Positions 17,368 to 26,018 of a stretch of 55,210 nucleotides of DNA are shown here, one piece after another; the first letter of the stretch is position 1, and the number at the start of each line of letters is the position of its first letter. The notes beneath the pieces are model-generated. The model did no database searches, was not told the DNA's origin, and was given only the letters and a program-made list of their open reading frames with translations. The stretch is from Clostridiales bacterium. GTDB taxonomy: Bacteria > Bacillota > Sulfobacillia > Sulfobacillales > Sulfobacillaceae. The position numbers and the translations under genes are program-made. The DNA lies in assembly GCA_027365485.1 (NCBI GenBank), contig DAHXNH010000366.1:1-55210 (forward strand). The letters run 5' to 3'.

Positions 17368-18366
17368 CTACCTCCGACTCACACAGCCGAGACAACGATC
17401 ATACAACAAGCGGTAAGCTTCCGCTTCTTTGTCTAAACTATGCCGATCCAAAATTCGTTGGCGAGCGTTTAGCCGCATCGGTTCAGCATCTTTTGTCCCC
17501 TGGAGATAGGGCGCCACCCGGGAAATGAACTCTTCCTCACTGTCAAAAACGAGCCCGGTCACTTCTTCTTGAATGAGATAGCGGTTCCCCGGAATGTCGG
17601 TGGCGACCACCAAAGCTCCACACGCCATGGCTTCCATTAAGGCGTTGGACACCCCTTCGACTTCGGAACAATTGAGGACGATATCCGAAGCGCAATACCA
17701 CGTCTTCATTTCCCGTTTGGGCACCTCACCCAAGAGGTGGACCCACGGCCGGCCTTTGGCCTTTTGACTAACCCGTTCACCCTCGCTAGATTCCCGCACT
17801 GGACCGGCAATGGCCAGATTAATCTCCATGTTCGTGCGTCGACGCAACCCTTCCACTAAATCGATGGCCCAAGCCGAGCGCTTCACCGGACGGATTCCCC
17901 CCGCGACCAGCACTAACGGATGGCCGACCAAGGTCTCGGGATCATCCGGGCTAAACGCGTCCGTATCCACCGAGGGCGGAATCAGTTGAATCCGATCTTC
18001 CCACTCCGGCGCTTTAGCCAACAGGTGTTGGCGGGCATCTTCGGTAAATACCACCTGGGATTCTACCCGACTCAAGCCTTCGCGAATTCGAGGCGCATCA
18101 GCCTCCCAGTCTTGCCATAAGTCCGTTCCCGTCCAAGTCACCACCAGGCAGGAAGGGGGAACACCCCGGGCGACTAATTCCATGCCGACTCGCACGGCGT
18201 TCCAAGCATGATACACCCTAGCCGGCGGAAGCTGGTCGGGGTCGTAATGGGCCACGTTGGATTCGATACCAATGAGCGACAGTCCATGGCGCACCCGCTC
18301 CGCAGAGATTTGATTTCCTCCGGTCGGTGGGGTGTCGCTTGGAATCAGCATCTGGATGTCTAACAA
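17368..18366 (-). CDS. GT4-type glycosyltransferase
   Basis: This is a GT-B fold glycosyltransferase of about 332 residues. The N-terminal half has QMLIPSDTPPTGGNQIS and a GTDLWQDW-containing donor-lobe segment; the C-terminal Rossmann half has LIPPSVDTDAFSPD, VLVAGGIRPVKR, LLGEVPKREMKTWY and the donor-site EX7E motif in EVEGVSNALMEAMACG. It transfers a sugar from an activated donor; the acceptor is unknown. The frame is open upstream to 18411, overlapping the HD gene. TTG at 18366 is preferred because AAAGGAG (18374-18380) lies 7 nt upstream, and it begins one base after the HD stop. It therefore forms a tight operon with the HD hydrolase and the deacetylase-like gene. Confidence 0.88.
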   Translation of the reverse strand: MLDIQMLIPSDTPPTGGNQISAERVRHGLSLIGIESNVAHYDPDQLPPARVYHAWNAVRVGMELVARGVPPSCLVVTWTGTDLWQDWEADAPRIREGLSRVESQVVFTEDARQHLLAKAPEWEDRIQLIPPSVDTDAFSPDDPETLVGHPLVLVAGGIRPVKRSAWAIDLVEGLRRRTNMEINLAIAGPVRESSEGERVSQKAKGRPWVHLLGEVPKREMKTWYCASDIVLNCSEVEGVSNALMEAMACGALVVATDIPGNRYLIQEEVTGLVFDSEEEFISRVAPYLQGTKDAEPMRLNARQRILDRHSLDKEAEAYRLLYDRCLGCVSRR

Positions 18367-18367
18367 G

Positions 18368-19711
18368 TCAAATCTCCTTTCCATCGCCGCGGTCATCCGC
18401 CGCGATGTCAAGTTCTCCCCATTCTTTCACGGGGTCCGTTATTTGATGCAACGTATCACGTAACCGAGGATTCGCCAAGACCTCTTCCGGAATATAGACT
18501 CGACGTACCCGCCTTTTGGTCTCTTGAGCCATGGCCCGAATAGCCCGGGAGATCTGAGACACTTCGGTCAGCTCGCCGGATTCTTCATCGGCCAAGAAGA
18601 GACCGTCACCGTGCACTTCATCTCGATCCCCCAAATAATAATCATAATAAACTGCACCGATTTCGTCGATGGTGCAGTAATATTCCGGATCAAACCCGGC
18701 AGCCGCCACCAAGTGGTTGAGCACCTTTAAGGTCTCCTCCGTAGGCCGAGTACTGCCCAGTTCTCGATATTTGGGTAGTCTTCGATCTAAAAACCTGCGG
18801 CTGAGATCAGACAAGATAGGATCGCAATGGCGCTGCCAGGCCGTAAACGATGCCAGCAAGATCGGATCGTCGACGGCCAAATAATCGGCGAGCGACCACT
18901 CTCCGGCGAGCAAGCGATCAAATTCGGGAAAAGGCGAAAGCTTTTGCGCCCCTTTGCCGACCAGATGCTGCGCCCGACGTAAAATCATTTTTAAAAGGAC
19001 CTCGGCAGCCCGGCATACCGGATGAAAGTAGACCTGCCAGTACATGAAATAGCGAGCCAAGAGATACGCCTCTACGGTATAGCGCCCGCTTTTTTTGACC
19101 ACCAACCGGTCCTGTTGGGACAACATGATACGCACAATGCGAGGCAGGTCAAATTTTCCGTAATCCACTCCGGTGAACAGCGAATCGCGCATCAAATAGT
19201 CCAGCCGATCCGCATCCAGTTGACCAGAAACCAGGGAAACCACTAAACGATTGGGGTGGGTCTTGCCAATGACGTCCGCCACCTCGGCCGGAAAATCGGG
19301 AGAAACCCGGGACAGCGCCTGATGCACCTCAGTCGAGGGGTGGCGAATAATCGCCTCCGACCAATCCTCATGATGAGTGTCCAAGACGGACTCCAAAGCA
19401 TGCGAAAACGGCGCGTGGCCCACATCGTGCAACAATCCACTGACTAAGGCTAACCGTTGATCCGCTGCGGGCAGTCCGTAGCCATTGCGATCAAAATGCG
19501 ATAAAATTTGGCGCATCACCTCATAGACCCCAAGGGAATGAGAGAAACGGCTGTGTTCGCCCCCGGGATACGTAAGATATGCGGTGCCGAGTTGTCTGAT
19601 TCGTCGTAAACGCTGGACCTCTCGGGCATTGATTACGTCCCAAATCATCGGATCATGAACGTAGATATATCCATGGACCGGATCCTTAAAGACTTTCTCT
19701 TGTTCTTGCAT
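18368..19711 (-). CDS. HD-domain phosphohydrolase, COG1078 (YwfO-like)
   Basis: The 447-residue protein matches the COG1078 HD phosphohydrolases related to dGTPases. N-terminal KVFKDPVHGYIYVHDP is diagnostic. The metal residues are in EHSRFSHSLGV, LLHDVGHAPFSHALE (the HD pair), and GQLDADRLDYLMRDS with the last Asp. It probably removes phosphates from dNTPs or a nucleotide-like signal; the substrate is not proven for this subfamily. ATG at 19711 has GTGAGG upstream and fits the family start better than the upstream TTG at 19738. It is the first gene of the minus-strand operon and divergent from the NRAMP gene, with about 160 nt between. Confidence 0.88.
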   Translation of the reverse strand: MQEQEKVFKDPVHGYIYVHDPMIWDVINAREVQRLRRIRQLGTAYLTYPGGEHSRFSHSLGVYEVMRQILSHFDRNGYGLPAADQRLALVSGLLHDVGHAPFSHALESVLDTHHEDWSEAIIRHPSTEVHQALSRVSPDFPAEVADVIGKTHPNRLVVSLVSGQLDADRLDYLMRDSLFTGVDYGKFDLPRIVRIMLSQQDRLVVKKSGRYTVEAYLLARYFMYWQVYFHPVCRAAEVLLKMILRRAQHLVGKGAQKLSPFPEFDRLLAGEWSLADYLAVDDPILLASFTAWQRHCDPILSDLSRRFLDRRLPKYRELGSTRPTEETLKVLNHLVAAAGFDPEYYCTIDEIGAVYYDYYLGDRDEVHGDGLFLADEESGELTEVSQISRAIRAMAQETKRRVRRVYIPEEVLANPRLRDTLHQITDPVKEWGELDIAADDRGDGKEI

Positions 19712-19875
19712 GGCGGCCTCACTTTCTTTCTCTGCCAAAATTCTTAAAACGCGAGCCGATCTCCTGCTTTATGGCAAACGTTTTCTTCGACAGACTGCGG
19801 TTGACGGTTTCAAACCATTCGCACGCCGGCTCGATTCTGACATACGATAACGGCGTAACGAAAGGAGCCGGTGCG

Positions 19876-21111
19876 TTGCAGACCATGCGAACTCCCAATC
19901 GTCCGCCCAATCCATCCCCCCCCCGGTTAATATTGTTGCTCGCTCTCATGGGTCCGGGCGTTTTAGGACTAGCCGCGGATAACGATGCCGGCGGCATCCT
20001 CTCCTATGTGGTCACCGGAGCCACTCATCACTTGCTCTGGTTTATCCCTGCCCTCTTGGTCATGGCGCCGGTGACCTATTTCATTCAAGAGTTGGCGCTA
20101 CGCGTGGCCGTCGCCACCAAAAAACCTTTTGCCGCCTTGATTACCGAGCACTTCGGGATTTGGCCGGCGCGAATCAACGGCCTATGTTTGCATGGCTTAA
20201 ACCTGCTCACCTTGGTCAGCGAATTCGTAGGCATGGCCCTCGCCCTGTCATGGTTTGGGATTCCCTGGGGGCTCGGGGTAATCATCTCCTTCAGTTTAGT
20301 GATCTTGGTCACCCGGCTAAAAAGCTACCAACGCATCGAACGGCTGATGCTAGCCTTTGCCGGCTTTACGTTTGCGTTTATCCCGCTGGGGCTGATGCTT
20401 CACGTCAATCTTAGTCGAGTGCAGGCCGCCTTTGGATCCTGGAGTCTCGGAGGATCGACGCCCTTCTTACTGCTGGCGCTGGCCGGAAATGCCGTCGCCC
20501 CTTGGATGATTTACTGGCAACAAAACGCGACGTGGGCGGGCACGCCGCAAAACCTCCAGCGCGGGCGGACCGACGTCCGCCTGGGCATAGTCGTGCAGAT
20601 TGTGATGGCGGTGGTGGCCCTCTTTATCGGTGCCCTGGCGGCCGGCACCAAAACTTCTTTGACCATCCCTATCGCCAATCTCACCCGCATCGCCGGTCCT
20701 TTGGGTCGCACTTTATTTGCCGTCGGTCTTTTCGACGCGGGATTTTTGGCTGCCGTGACGATTGGTCTGTCTTCATCATGGATGATCCGGGAATTGCTGG
20801 CACCCACGCTTGCTAGCCAGCGCCCGCACACGCCGACCGAGGGCATCGCCGGCTGGGTGCACGCGGCCAGCCTCTTGGTGGCAGCTGCACTGGTTTTGCT
20901 GCCCGGGCTCTCACCGGCGCAGATTGCGGTCTGGGCGCAGGCTGCCAGTGGCTTGTTCATGCCCGTAACGCTGTTCTTTTTAGCTTGGATCGCGGTTCGT
21001 AGTCGAGCCATGGGATCGATGCGCATGCATTTACGACGGACCTTTCTCTTTGCTGCCATTATCTTAGGGTTTTTAGCCCTGGGCCTCTGGAGCATTTTCA
21101 GTTTCTTTTAA
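19876..21111 (+). CDS. NRAMP-related divalent metal transporter
   Basis: This 411-residue membrane protein has about eleven hydrophobic segments and the NRAMP/LeuT fold signature. The TM1 motif is GPGVLGLAADNDAGG (about 26-40) rather than the canonical DPGN form, and TM6 reads GNAVAPWMIYWQQ (204-216), where canonical manganese/iron NRAMPs have a methionine-containing MPH. Loss of that Met is known from NRAMP-related magnesium transporters, so the ion may be magnesium or another hard cation rather than manganese or iron; this is inference. TTG at 19876 has AAAGGAG 8 nt upstream; the in-frame ATG at 19885 is too far from that SD, and the upstream frame to 19771 lacks family sequence. Confidence 0.85.
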   Translation: MQTMRTPNRPPNPSPPRLILLLALMGPGVLGLAADNDAGGILSYVVTGATHHLLWFIPALLVMAPVTYFIQELALRVAVATKKPFAALITEHFGIWPARINGLCLHGLNLLTLVSEFVGMALALSWFGIPWGLGVIISFSLVILVTRLKSYQRIERLMLAFAGFTFAFIPLGLMLHVNLSRVQAAFGSWSLGGSTPFLLLALAGNAVAPWMIYWQQNATWAGTPQNLQRGRTDVRLGIVVQIVMAVVALFIGALAAGTKTSLTIPIANLTRIAGPLGRTLFAVGLFDAGFLAAVTIGLSSSWMIRELLAPTLASQRPHTPTEGIAGWVHAASLLVAAALVLLPGLSPAQIAVWAQAASGLFMPVTLFFLAWIAVRSRAMGSMRMHLRRTFLFAAIILGFLALGLWSIFSFF

Positions 21112-21240
21112 CTTTAGCGATTCGTAGATTCACAGCTTTAGACATTTAGCGGTCGATTGACGGCTTGAGTATAGACGCTAGCGAAACTTGACCGCTTTCG
21201 CTATCATAGAACCATCGATCAAAGCTGGGAGGGTTTCTGG

Positions 21241-22653
21241 TTGCAGATGCCTGAGGCGGTTTGGACCTACCTAGAAGAACACCGAGAGTCCCATCTTTTG
21301 GATCTCATCGAATTCTTGAAGATTCCTAGCATTTCCGCGCTGACGGAGTACCACCGCCAGGTGCGCGAGGCGGGGCAGTGGCTGGCTCGGCGCGCGGTGC
21401 AGGCGGGATTTTCTTCGGTCAAAATGTTGGAGACGGGCGGACACCCTGTGGTCAGTGCGGCTTATGGCGAAGATCCAAATAAGCCGACGGTACTTATTTA
21501 TGGTCATTTTGATGTCCAACCGGTGGATCCCTTGGAGTCTTGGCTGCATCCTCCGTTTGAACCTTTCGTGGAAGGGGAGATTCTCTACGCTCGCGGATCT
21601 AGCGATGACAAGGGTCAACTCTTCATGCAACTGATTGCCGCCGAGGCTTGGATCAAGACCGTGAAGGACCTTCCGGTCAATTTGCGGATGTTGTGCGAAG
21701 GCGAAGAAGAGATAGGCAGCACCCACTTAGCCGAGTTCATCCGCCAGCGGCCCGAGTTGGTCAATGCAGATTTCGCGGTCATCTCCGACACGCCCATGTT
21801 TGACCGCGAGATGCCAGCGATCTGCTACGGACTGCGAGGCTTGGCCGCGTTAGACATCACCATCACCGGGCCTTTTCAAGACTTGCATTCTGGGGTCTAC
21901 GGGGGCACGGTCGCTAATCCCGCCCATGTCTTGGCTCATCTCATCGATTCTCTGCATGACGACCAAGGTCGGGTCAGTGTGCCTCACTTCTACGATGGCG
22001 TAGATGAGCCTACGGATCAGGAACGACAAGCGCTTTCGTCACTGCCGTTTGACCATGACGCGTTTCTGTCCGATCTCCAACTCGATGCCCTGTTCGGTGA
22101 GACAACATTTTCTGCTTTGGAACGGACGTGGATCCGTCCTACCATTGAAGTCAACGGCATGTGGTCGGGGTTCATTGGAGAAGGTCGAAAGACCATCATT
22201 CCCCACCAGGCCCAGGCCAAGATCACCTGTCGATTGGTGCCTCACCAAGATCCATCGGCGGTGTTGAACGCGGTGCGAGCACACCTTGGGGCTCACTGCC
22301 CACCCGGGGTCCGGCTCACCGTCGACCTGGGTGAAGCCAGTCCAGCGACCCTCACCCCCCTTGACCATCCGGCAGTAGCCGCGGCAGCGCGCGCTATTCA
22401 CCAAGTATTTGGGCAAGATCCGAAATACATCCGAATGGGCGGTTCCATTCCGGTGGTGGTCACCTTGCAAGAACTTTTCGCGATGCCGACGCTCCTTTTG
22501 GGATTTGCCTTGCCTACGGAAAATTTCCATGCCCCCAACGAGCATTTTCACCTGGTCAACTTTTATCGGGGCGCAAAAACCCTGGCGGCTTTTTGGGCGG
22601 AGGTGGGGCAAAAAAACCGCCCCGCCCCGAGGAGTTCCCTCCATGGCCAGTGA
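21241..22653 (+). CDS. M20-family metallopeptidase (dipeptidase-like)
   Basis: The 470-residue protein is an M20 ArgE/DapE/carnosinase-type peptidase with two zinc ions. Metal and catalytic motifs: IYGHFDVQPVDP (first His and Asp), YARGSSDDKGQ with the bridging Asp, EGEEEIGS with the catalytic Glu pair, and the late HAPNEHFHL with the last His. The central dimerisation domain contains GPFQDLHSGVYGG. It probably hydrolyses dipeptides or amides in the cytoplasm. TTG at 21241 has GGGAGGG 7 nt upstream, while the ATG at 21247 is 13 nt away, so TTG is preferred. Its end overlaps cysE by 11 nt, indicating an operon with the amino-acid genes that follow. Confidence 0.9.
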   Translation: MQMPEAVWTYLEEHRESHLLDLIEFLKIPSISALTEYHRQVREAGQWLARRAVQAGFSSVKMLETGGHPVVSAAYGEDPNKPTVLIYGHFDVQPVDPLESWLHPPFEPFVEGEILYARGSSDDKGQLFMQLIAAEAWIKTVKDLPVNLRMLCEGEEEIGSTHLAEFIRQRPELVNADFAVISDTPMFDREMPAICYGLRGLAALDITITGPFQDLHSGVYGGTVANPAHVLAHLIDSLHDDQGRVSVPHFYDGVDEPTDQERQALSSLPFDHDAFLSDLQLDALFGETTFSALERTWIRPTIEVNGMWSGFIGEGRKTIIPHQAQAKITCRLVPHQDPSAVLNAVRAHLGAHCPPGVRLTVDLGEASPATLTPLDHPAVAAAARAIHQVFGQDPKYIRMGGSIPVVVTLQELFAMPTLLLGFALPTENFHAPNEHFHLVNFYRGAKTLAAFWAEVGQKNRPAPRSSLHGQ

Positions 22654-23566
22654 ATCCGGAGTGTTGTCCATAGAAAATCTCAGCCAAATCGCCTTGCGCC
22701 TAGAGTACCGTAGGGATCAAATCCGGTCAGCTCCGCTAGAAAACTCTTCGGTTCGCGAAGATACTCGCCGGCTCTTAGCTGAGTTGGAAAGTGTCATGTT
22801 TCCTGCTCAGCACCCCTGGCCTGACGGCGACGCCTCGTCAGCCCCAGGGCGGATCGAACTTTTGGGCTTGATTGCCTGGCGCAGCGCCCACTTGATGCAC
22901 CGTACTAAAGCCCATAGTTGTGACCTGGCCCTAGCACAGTCCAGCACCTGCTCGGTCTTGGCGGAGGCTTTGCCTGTCGCCCAAGTCCTGTTAAACGAGC
23001 TGCCAGAGATCCAAACCATGCTGATTGAGGATGTAGAATCCACCTTCCAGGGTGATCCGGCGGCTCAGAGTCGGGAAGAAGTGATATTTACCTACCCTGG
23101 CTTCTATGCCACCATGGTCTATCGTTTGGCCCATCTCTTATACCAGCATCAGGCCCCTTTGCTGGCCCGGGTGATGAGCGAGATTGCCCACCGCGAAACC
23201 GGGATCGACATTCATCCCGGCGCGCACATCGGTCGCCGCTTCTTTATCGATCACGGTACTGGCGTGGTCGTTGGCGAAACGGCGGTAATTGGTTCGGGTG
23301 TGACCCTATACCAAGGAGTGACTCTAGGTGCGGTGAATTTTCCCCGGGATCCTTCTGGGGCCATCATTCGCGGACAAAAACGGCACCCGACCATCGAAGA
23401 TGATGTCGTCATTTATTCGGGGGCGACAATTTTAGGAGGAGCTACGGTCATTGGTCGCGCTAGTGTGATCGGCGGCAACGTCTGGATTACGGAAAGCGTT
23501 CCGGCATCGAGCAAAGTGACCGCAGAACCCAAAGTGGAGTTAAGCACGACGGCCCATCCGCTGTAA
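22643..23566 (+). CDS. cysE: Serine O-acetyltransferase (EpsC type)
   Basis: This enzyme makes O-acetylserine, the precursor of cysteine. The 307-residue form has the N-terminal helical domain ending in FTYPGFYATMVYRLAHLLY, then the left-handed beta-helix of hexapeptide repeats: GIDIHPGAHIGRRFFIDHGTGVVVGETAVIG and GVTLYQGVTLGAV, with the catalytic His in the FIDHG segment. The long N-terminal domain points to the EpsC subgroup. The upstream open frame (from 22409) is a shadow of the peptidase; ATG at 22643 has GAGGAG 8 nt before it. It overlaps the M20 gene. A cysteine synthase gene is not in this window. Confidence 0.92.
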   Translation: MASESGVLSIENLSQIALRLEYRRDQIRSAPLENSSVREDTRRLLAELESVMFPAQHPWPDGDASSAPGRIELLGLIAWRSAHLMHRTKAHSCDLALAQSSTCSVLAEALPVAQVLLNELPEIQTMLIEDVESTFQGDPAAQSREEVIFTYPGFYATMVYRLAHLLYQHQAPLLARVMSEIAHRETGIDIHPGAHIGRRFFIDHGTGVVVGETAVIGSGVTLYQGVTLGAVNFPRDPSGAIIRGQKRHPTIEDDVVIYSGATILGGATVIGRASVIGGNVWITESVPASSKVTAEPKVELSTTAHPL

Positions 23567-23611
23567 GGAAAAGCATTTGGGCTACTACAGGGTTAGGAAG
23601 GCAGTGACATC

Positions 23612-24040
23612 ATGGAGTACATTCACGACAATAAACCCCCGCTGTCATCGGGAACTTCAAGCATCTTCGTTGACTTAGTCTTTTGGCATCCGGAGCAAAA
23701 AGACACCAAACCTTTGCTGCTCTATCTGCAAACCTACCACTTGGGCGAACGTTCGCAAACCGTGGAATGGCTGACCAAATTTACCGTGCGCCTGAGCATG
23801 TGGAAGGGCCGTTACTTCTCCTTTTTGACCGACGAAGAATGGAAAGAAGCCTCGCAGGACCTGATCCATTTCGTCGAGGCTGCTCAGAAGCTTTATCATT
23901 GCAAGAAGATCGAATATGACACCCGAGCCTTTTCCGTCGGTCTGGCTAAAAAGGTCAAGCACGAAGTCAAAGCGGTATCGGAACTCAACCAAGCCATCCC
24001 CGGCAAAGATCACCCAGTTTGGTGGACCCTCAAAGTATGA
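23612..24040 (+). CDS. Small conserved-looking unknown protein
   Basis: I do not recognise this 142-residue protein. It is soluble in appearance, with mixed charge and an aromatic-rich central part (LVFWHPEQKD, YLQTYHLGERSQTVEWL, MWKGRYFSFLTDEEWKEA) and a basic helix AKKVKHEVKAVSELNQA near the end. No cofactor motif or signal peptide is seen. ATG has AGGAAGG 10 nt upstream. It starts 45 nt after cysE and overlaps the following dehydratase gene by an ATGA, so it is co-transcribed and probably coupled with amino-acid metabolism. The uniform codon use and tight packing argue that it is a real gene. Confidence 0.75.
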   Translation: MEYIHDNKPPLSSGTSSIFVDLVFWHPEQKDTKPLLLYLQTYHLGERSQTVEWLTKFTVRLSMWKGRYFSFLTDEEWKEASQDLIHFVEAAQKLYHCKKIEYDTRAFSVGLAKKVKHEVKAVSELNQAIPGKDHPVWWTLKV

Positions 24041-25005
24041 CCGAATCTCGGCCGGAAACTCTGACTTTGCAGTCGTTGCGCCAAGCCCGGATCCGCCTCC
24101 AAAACAGGATTCGAACGACGCCCCTGATTTTTTCGCGCAGCATTTCGGACTTCACTGAGGCCAGCGTCCGTCTGAAAGCTGAACACTTGCAGCGCACCGG
24201 ATCGTTCAAGATTCGCGGAGCTTTCAATCGTCTGTTAACTTTCGATCGAACTCGGGTGCAAGGGGTCGTGGCTGCGTCCTCGGGCAACCACGGCCAAGCC
24301 GTAGCTTATGCTGCCCGGGCGCTGGGACTTGCAGCCACCATCATCTTGCCCCACGGCGCCAACCGGTTGAAGGTGCGATCGGCCCAAGACTTTGGTGCCC
24401 GCATCGAGTATGCGGGCACCACCAGTGCTGACCGCTTAGCCCGCGCCCTTGCCCTGGCGGACGACCTCCATCCATTGGTCGCTCCCTATGATGATTACGC
24501 TGTCATGGCTGGCCAAGGAACGGTCGGCCTTGAGATTTTGGAGCAATGGCCGGAGGTCGAGGTCGTGTTGGTGCCCATCGGGGGCGGGGGCCTGATTTCC
24601 GGCATTGCCACGGCGATCAAGTCCAGTGCTCCGCATGTCCGGGTGATCGGCGTCGAGCCTGAAGGTGCCGCCAAGGTGAGTGCTTCTCTGGCGGCCGGCC
24701 ATCGAGTTACCCTCGAGTCGACCATCTCGGTGGCTGATGGGCTAAAAGCGCTAACCCCGGGGGAACTCACCTGGCCCCTCATCGAGCGCCTGGTGGATGC
24801 AGTGGTCACGGTCAGCGACCAGGCGATTGTTGAGGCGACTCGGCTCCTGGCCGAACGCACCAAGCAAGTCGTCGAACCGTCGGGGGCTACCGCCCTGGCT
24901 TACGCACTGGCCCCCGACCATCCCCTCCACGGTCTAAATGTCGTCGCCGTCCTCTCGGGTGGCAACGTCGACTGGTCGTCCCTGCTTTCTGCATTGGGCG
25001 AATAA
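24037..25005 (+). CDS. Threonine/serine dehydratase (PLP fold type II)
   Basis: The 322-residue enzyme deaminates threonine to 2-oxobutanoate, or serine to pyruvate. The PLP lysine is in RTGSFKIRGAFNRL, the substrate loop is AASSGNHGQAVAYAA, and the phosphate-binding glycines are in VPIGGGGLISGIATAI. The C-terminal VVEPSGATALAYAL and VLSGGNVD complete the fold. It lacks the C-terminal ACT-like regulatory domain of biosynthetic IlvA, so it is a short catabolic-type dehydratase (TdcB-like) or a serine racemase relative; these cannot be separated by eye. ATG at 24037 overlaps the previous stop. It is the last gene of the peptidase-cysE-unknown-dehydratase operon. Confidence 0.9.
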   Translation: MTESRPETLTLQSLRQARIRLQNRIRTTPLIFSRSISDFTEASVRLKAEHLQRTGSFKIRGAFNRLLTFDRTRVQGVVAASSGNHGQAVAYAARALGLAATIILPHGANRLKVRSAQDFGARIEYAGTTSADRLARALALADDLHPLVAPYDDYAVMAGQGTVGLEILEQWPEVEVVLVPIGGGGLISGIATAIKSSAPHVRVIGVEPEGAAKVSASLAAGHRVTLESTISVADGLKALTPGELTWPLIERLVDAVVTVSDQAIVEATRLLAERTKQVVEPSGATALAYALAPDHPLHGLNVVAVLSGGNVDWSSLLSALGE

Positions 25006-25101
25006 AACTTGTCGAATAAAAATTTTTCACAGTTCCCATAATACGGCTGAACCCACCAGCGCTTCGTAAGATTCCCTGGTGAAAGAAAGGAAGTTCAGCC
25101 G

Positions 25102-25275
25102 ATGAAAGAAGATCTTCGGTGCGCCTGCGGTGCACCCAATCAATCGGAATGCCCGGACTGCCGTGTTCCTCTGTGTCCCGATCATACGTGCAGTGCCTGC
25201 CAGCGCTGCGCTGACGACTGTTTCTGCGCGACGCAGTGGTGGACCCCGGATATGTTTGGCCTAGGCCTGTTTTAA
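25102..25275 (+). CDS. 57-residue cysteine-rich (zinc-binding?) microprotein
   Basis: ATG at 25102 follows AAGGAAG by 8 nt and opens 57 codons with 10 cysteines: C7, C9, C17, C20, C25, C30, C33, C36, C40 and C42. They fall in CxC and CxxC pairs (CAC, CPDC, CSAC, CQRC-like spacing, CFC), and His28 is also available. Such spacing is typical of small zinc-binding or treble-clef-like proteins. The tail QWWTPDMFGLGLF is aromatic and hydrophobic. The ORF is followed 26 nt later by a stem-loop that fits a terminator, and lies 96 nt after the dehydratase stop. Function is unknown; an adaptor or metal-handling role is only a guess. The SD, the Cys pattern and the terminator together support a real gene. 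Confidence 0.7.
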   Translation: MKEDLRCACGAPNQSECPDCRVPLCPDHTCSACQRCADDCFCATQWWTPDMFGLGLF

Positions 25276-25300
25276 CGCCGACCCGTATCAAACCCATTCG

Positions 25301-25340
25301 GCCAGAGCCGTTATCCTCAGTTGGGCTCTGGCTTCCATTT
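25301..25340 (+). terminator. Stem-loop after the Cys-rich gene
   Basis: GCCAGAGCC (25301-25309) pairs with GGCTCTGGC (25324-25332) and is followed by TTCCATTT. It has a 9-bp GC-rich stem and a 14-nt loop. It probably ends transcription of the small gene and possibly of the upstream operon. Confidence 0.55.
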
Positions 25341-25923
25341 CATGGGGAGGTTGGCCGCAGTGAGACTCCCCGTCTACATTGGCCAAGGATAGCGCCTATA
25401 AGGTTCCCCTGAGCGTTCAGCGTCCCCGACCGGGTCACCATCCGGGGTACCTAGAGACAACCACCGCCCCTGACTCTCCCCTGCCTATCCGCTCTTTCGG
25501 TGCCTCTCGACTCCCTGAGAGTCGGCAATAATCCCCCAGCTTCTCTCTTCTGGGTGGCTCACGCCCTATCGAGCGAAGAGACCGTGCGCTGACTAACGGC
25601 CAATTTTTTGACCGGATGGGCTCGGTTTAGGCTTTGCCCCGACGGATCTGGGGATGATTGGATCGAAGTTTAGCTCCGACCCCCTCTCTTGCCTATCGGC
25701 CCTCGAAAGAGTTTAAGAGTAAGGTGGGTTTGGGAAATTCACTCTGAGACTTATCCTCTTACGTCAAAAGTCAAAAGCCCCAAGGACTCTGGCTAACGGG
25801 TCCGGGGAATCGGCGGATTGGCAAAGCCACCACCACTCTCCCAGGTCTCAATGCTGGGACCAGCGATTGCATGGTCAACGGGGGGTGTCGGCGATGAAGA
25901 AAACTATAGACTTAAATAGGAGG
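25341..25923. other. Long non-coding stretch before the secreted glycosidase
   Basis: There is no coding signal on either strand in nearly 600 bases. Several short stems are visible, for example CGACTC/GAGTCG at 25508-25524 and a CCCAG/CTGGG hairpin near 25840-25859. A GCAAAGCC string near 25830 recalls a conserved piece of c-di-GMP-I riboswitches, but the rest of that consensus is absent. A structured RNA is possible but I cannot name one. Confidence 0.4.
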
Positions 25924-25929
25924 TATAAT
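25924..25929 (+). promoter_or_regulatory. Consensus -10 element upstream of the secreted glycosidase
   Basis: A perfect TATAAT sits in an A/T-rich patch 124 nt before the GTG start at 26053. No good -35 is seen at 16-18 bp, so the promoter may need an activator. Transcription from here would give a leader of about 115 nt that includes the stem-loop at 25997-26018. Confidence 0.45.
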
Positions 25930-25996
25930 AGAGAAAGCCTGTCGAAATATGGTAAACTTTGGTCAACCTCGAATTTCTTGTTCATGGTTCCCTCAT

Positions 25997-26018
25997 ACGG
26001 CCGTTTTAGCCGTTTTTT
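25997..26018 (+). terminator. Intrinsic terminator or attenuator in the glycosidase leader
   Basis: ACGGC (25997-26001), a 7-nt loop, and GCCGT (26009-26013) are followed directly by a T-run (TTTTTG, then TTGTCGTTTT). It lies between the TATAAT and the SD AAAGGAG of the glycosidase gene, so it could end transcription early under some conditions, or define a small RNA of about 80 nt. Confidence 0.5.

Noticed and set aside
25800-25900. Possible c-di-GMP-I riboswitch (GCAAAGCC string)
   Set aside because: The AGGGCAAACC half and the rest of the consensus are missing; kept only as a hint in a finding.
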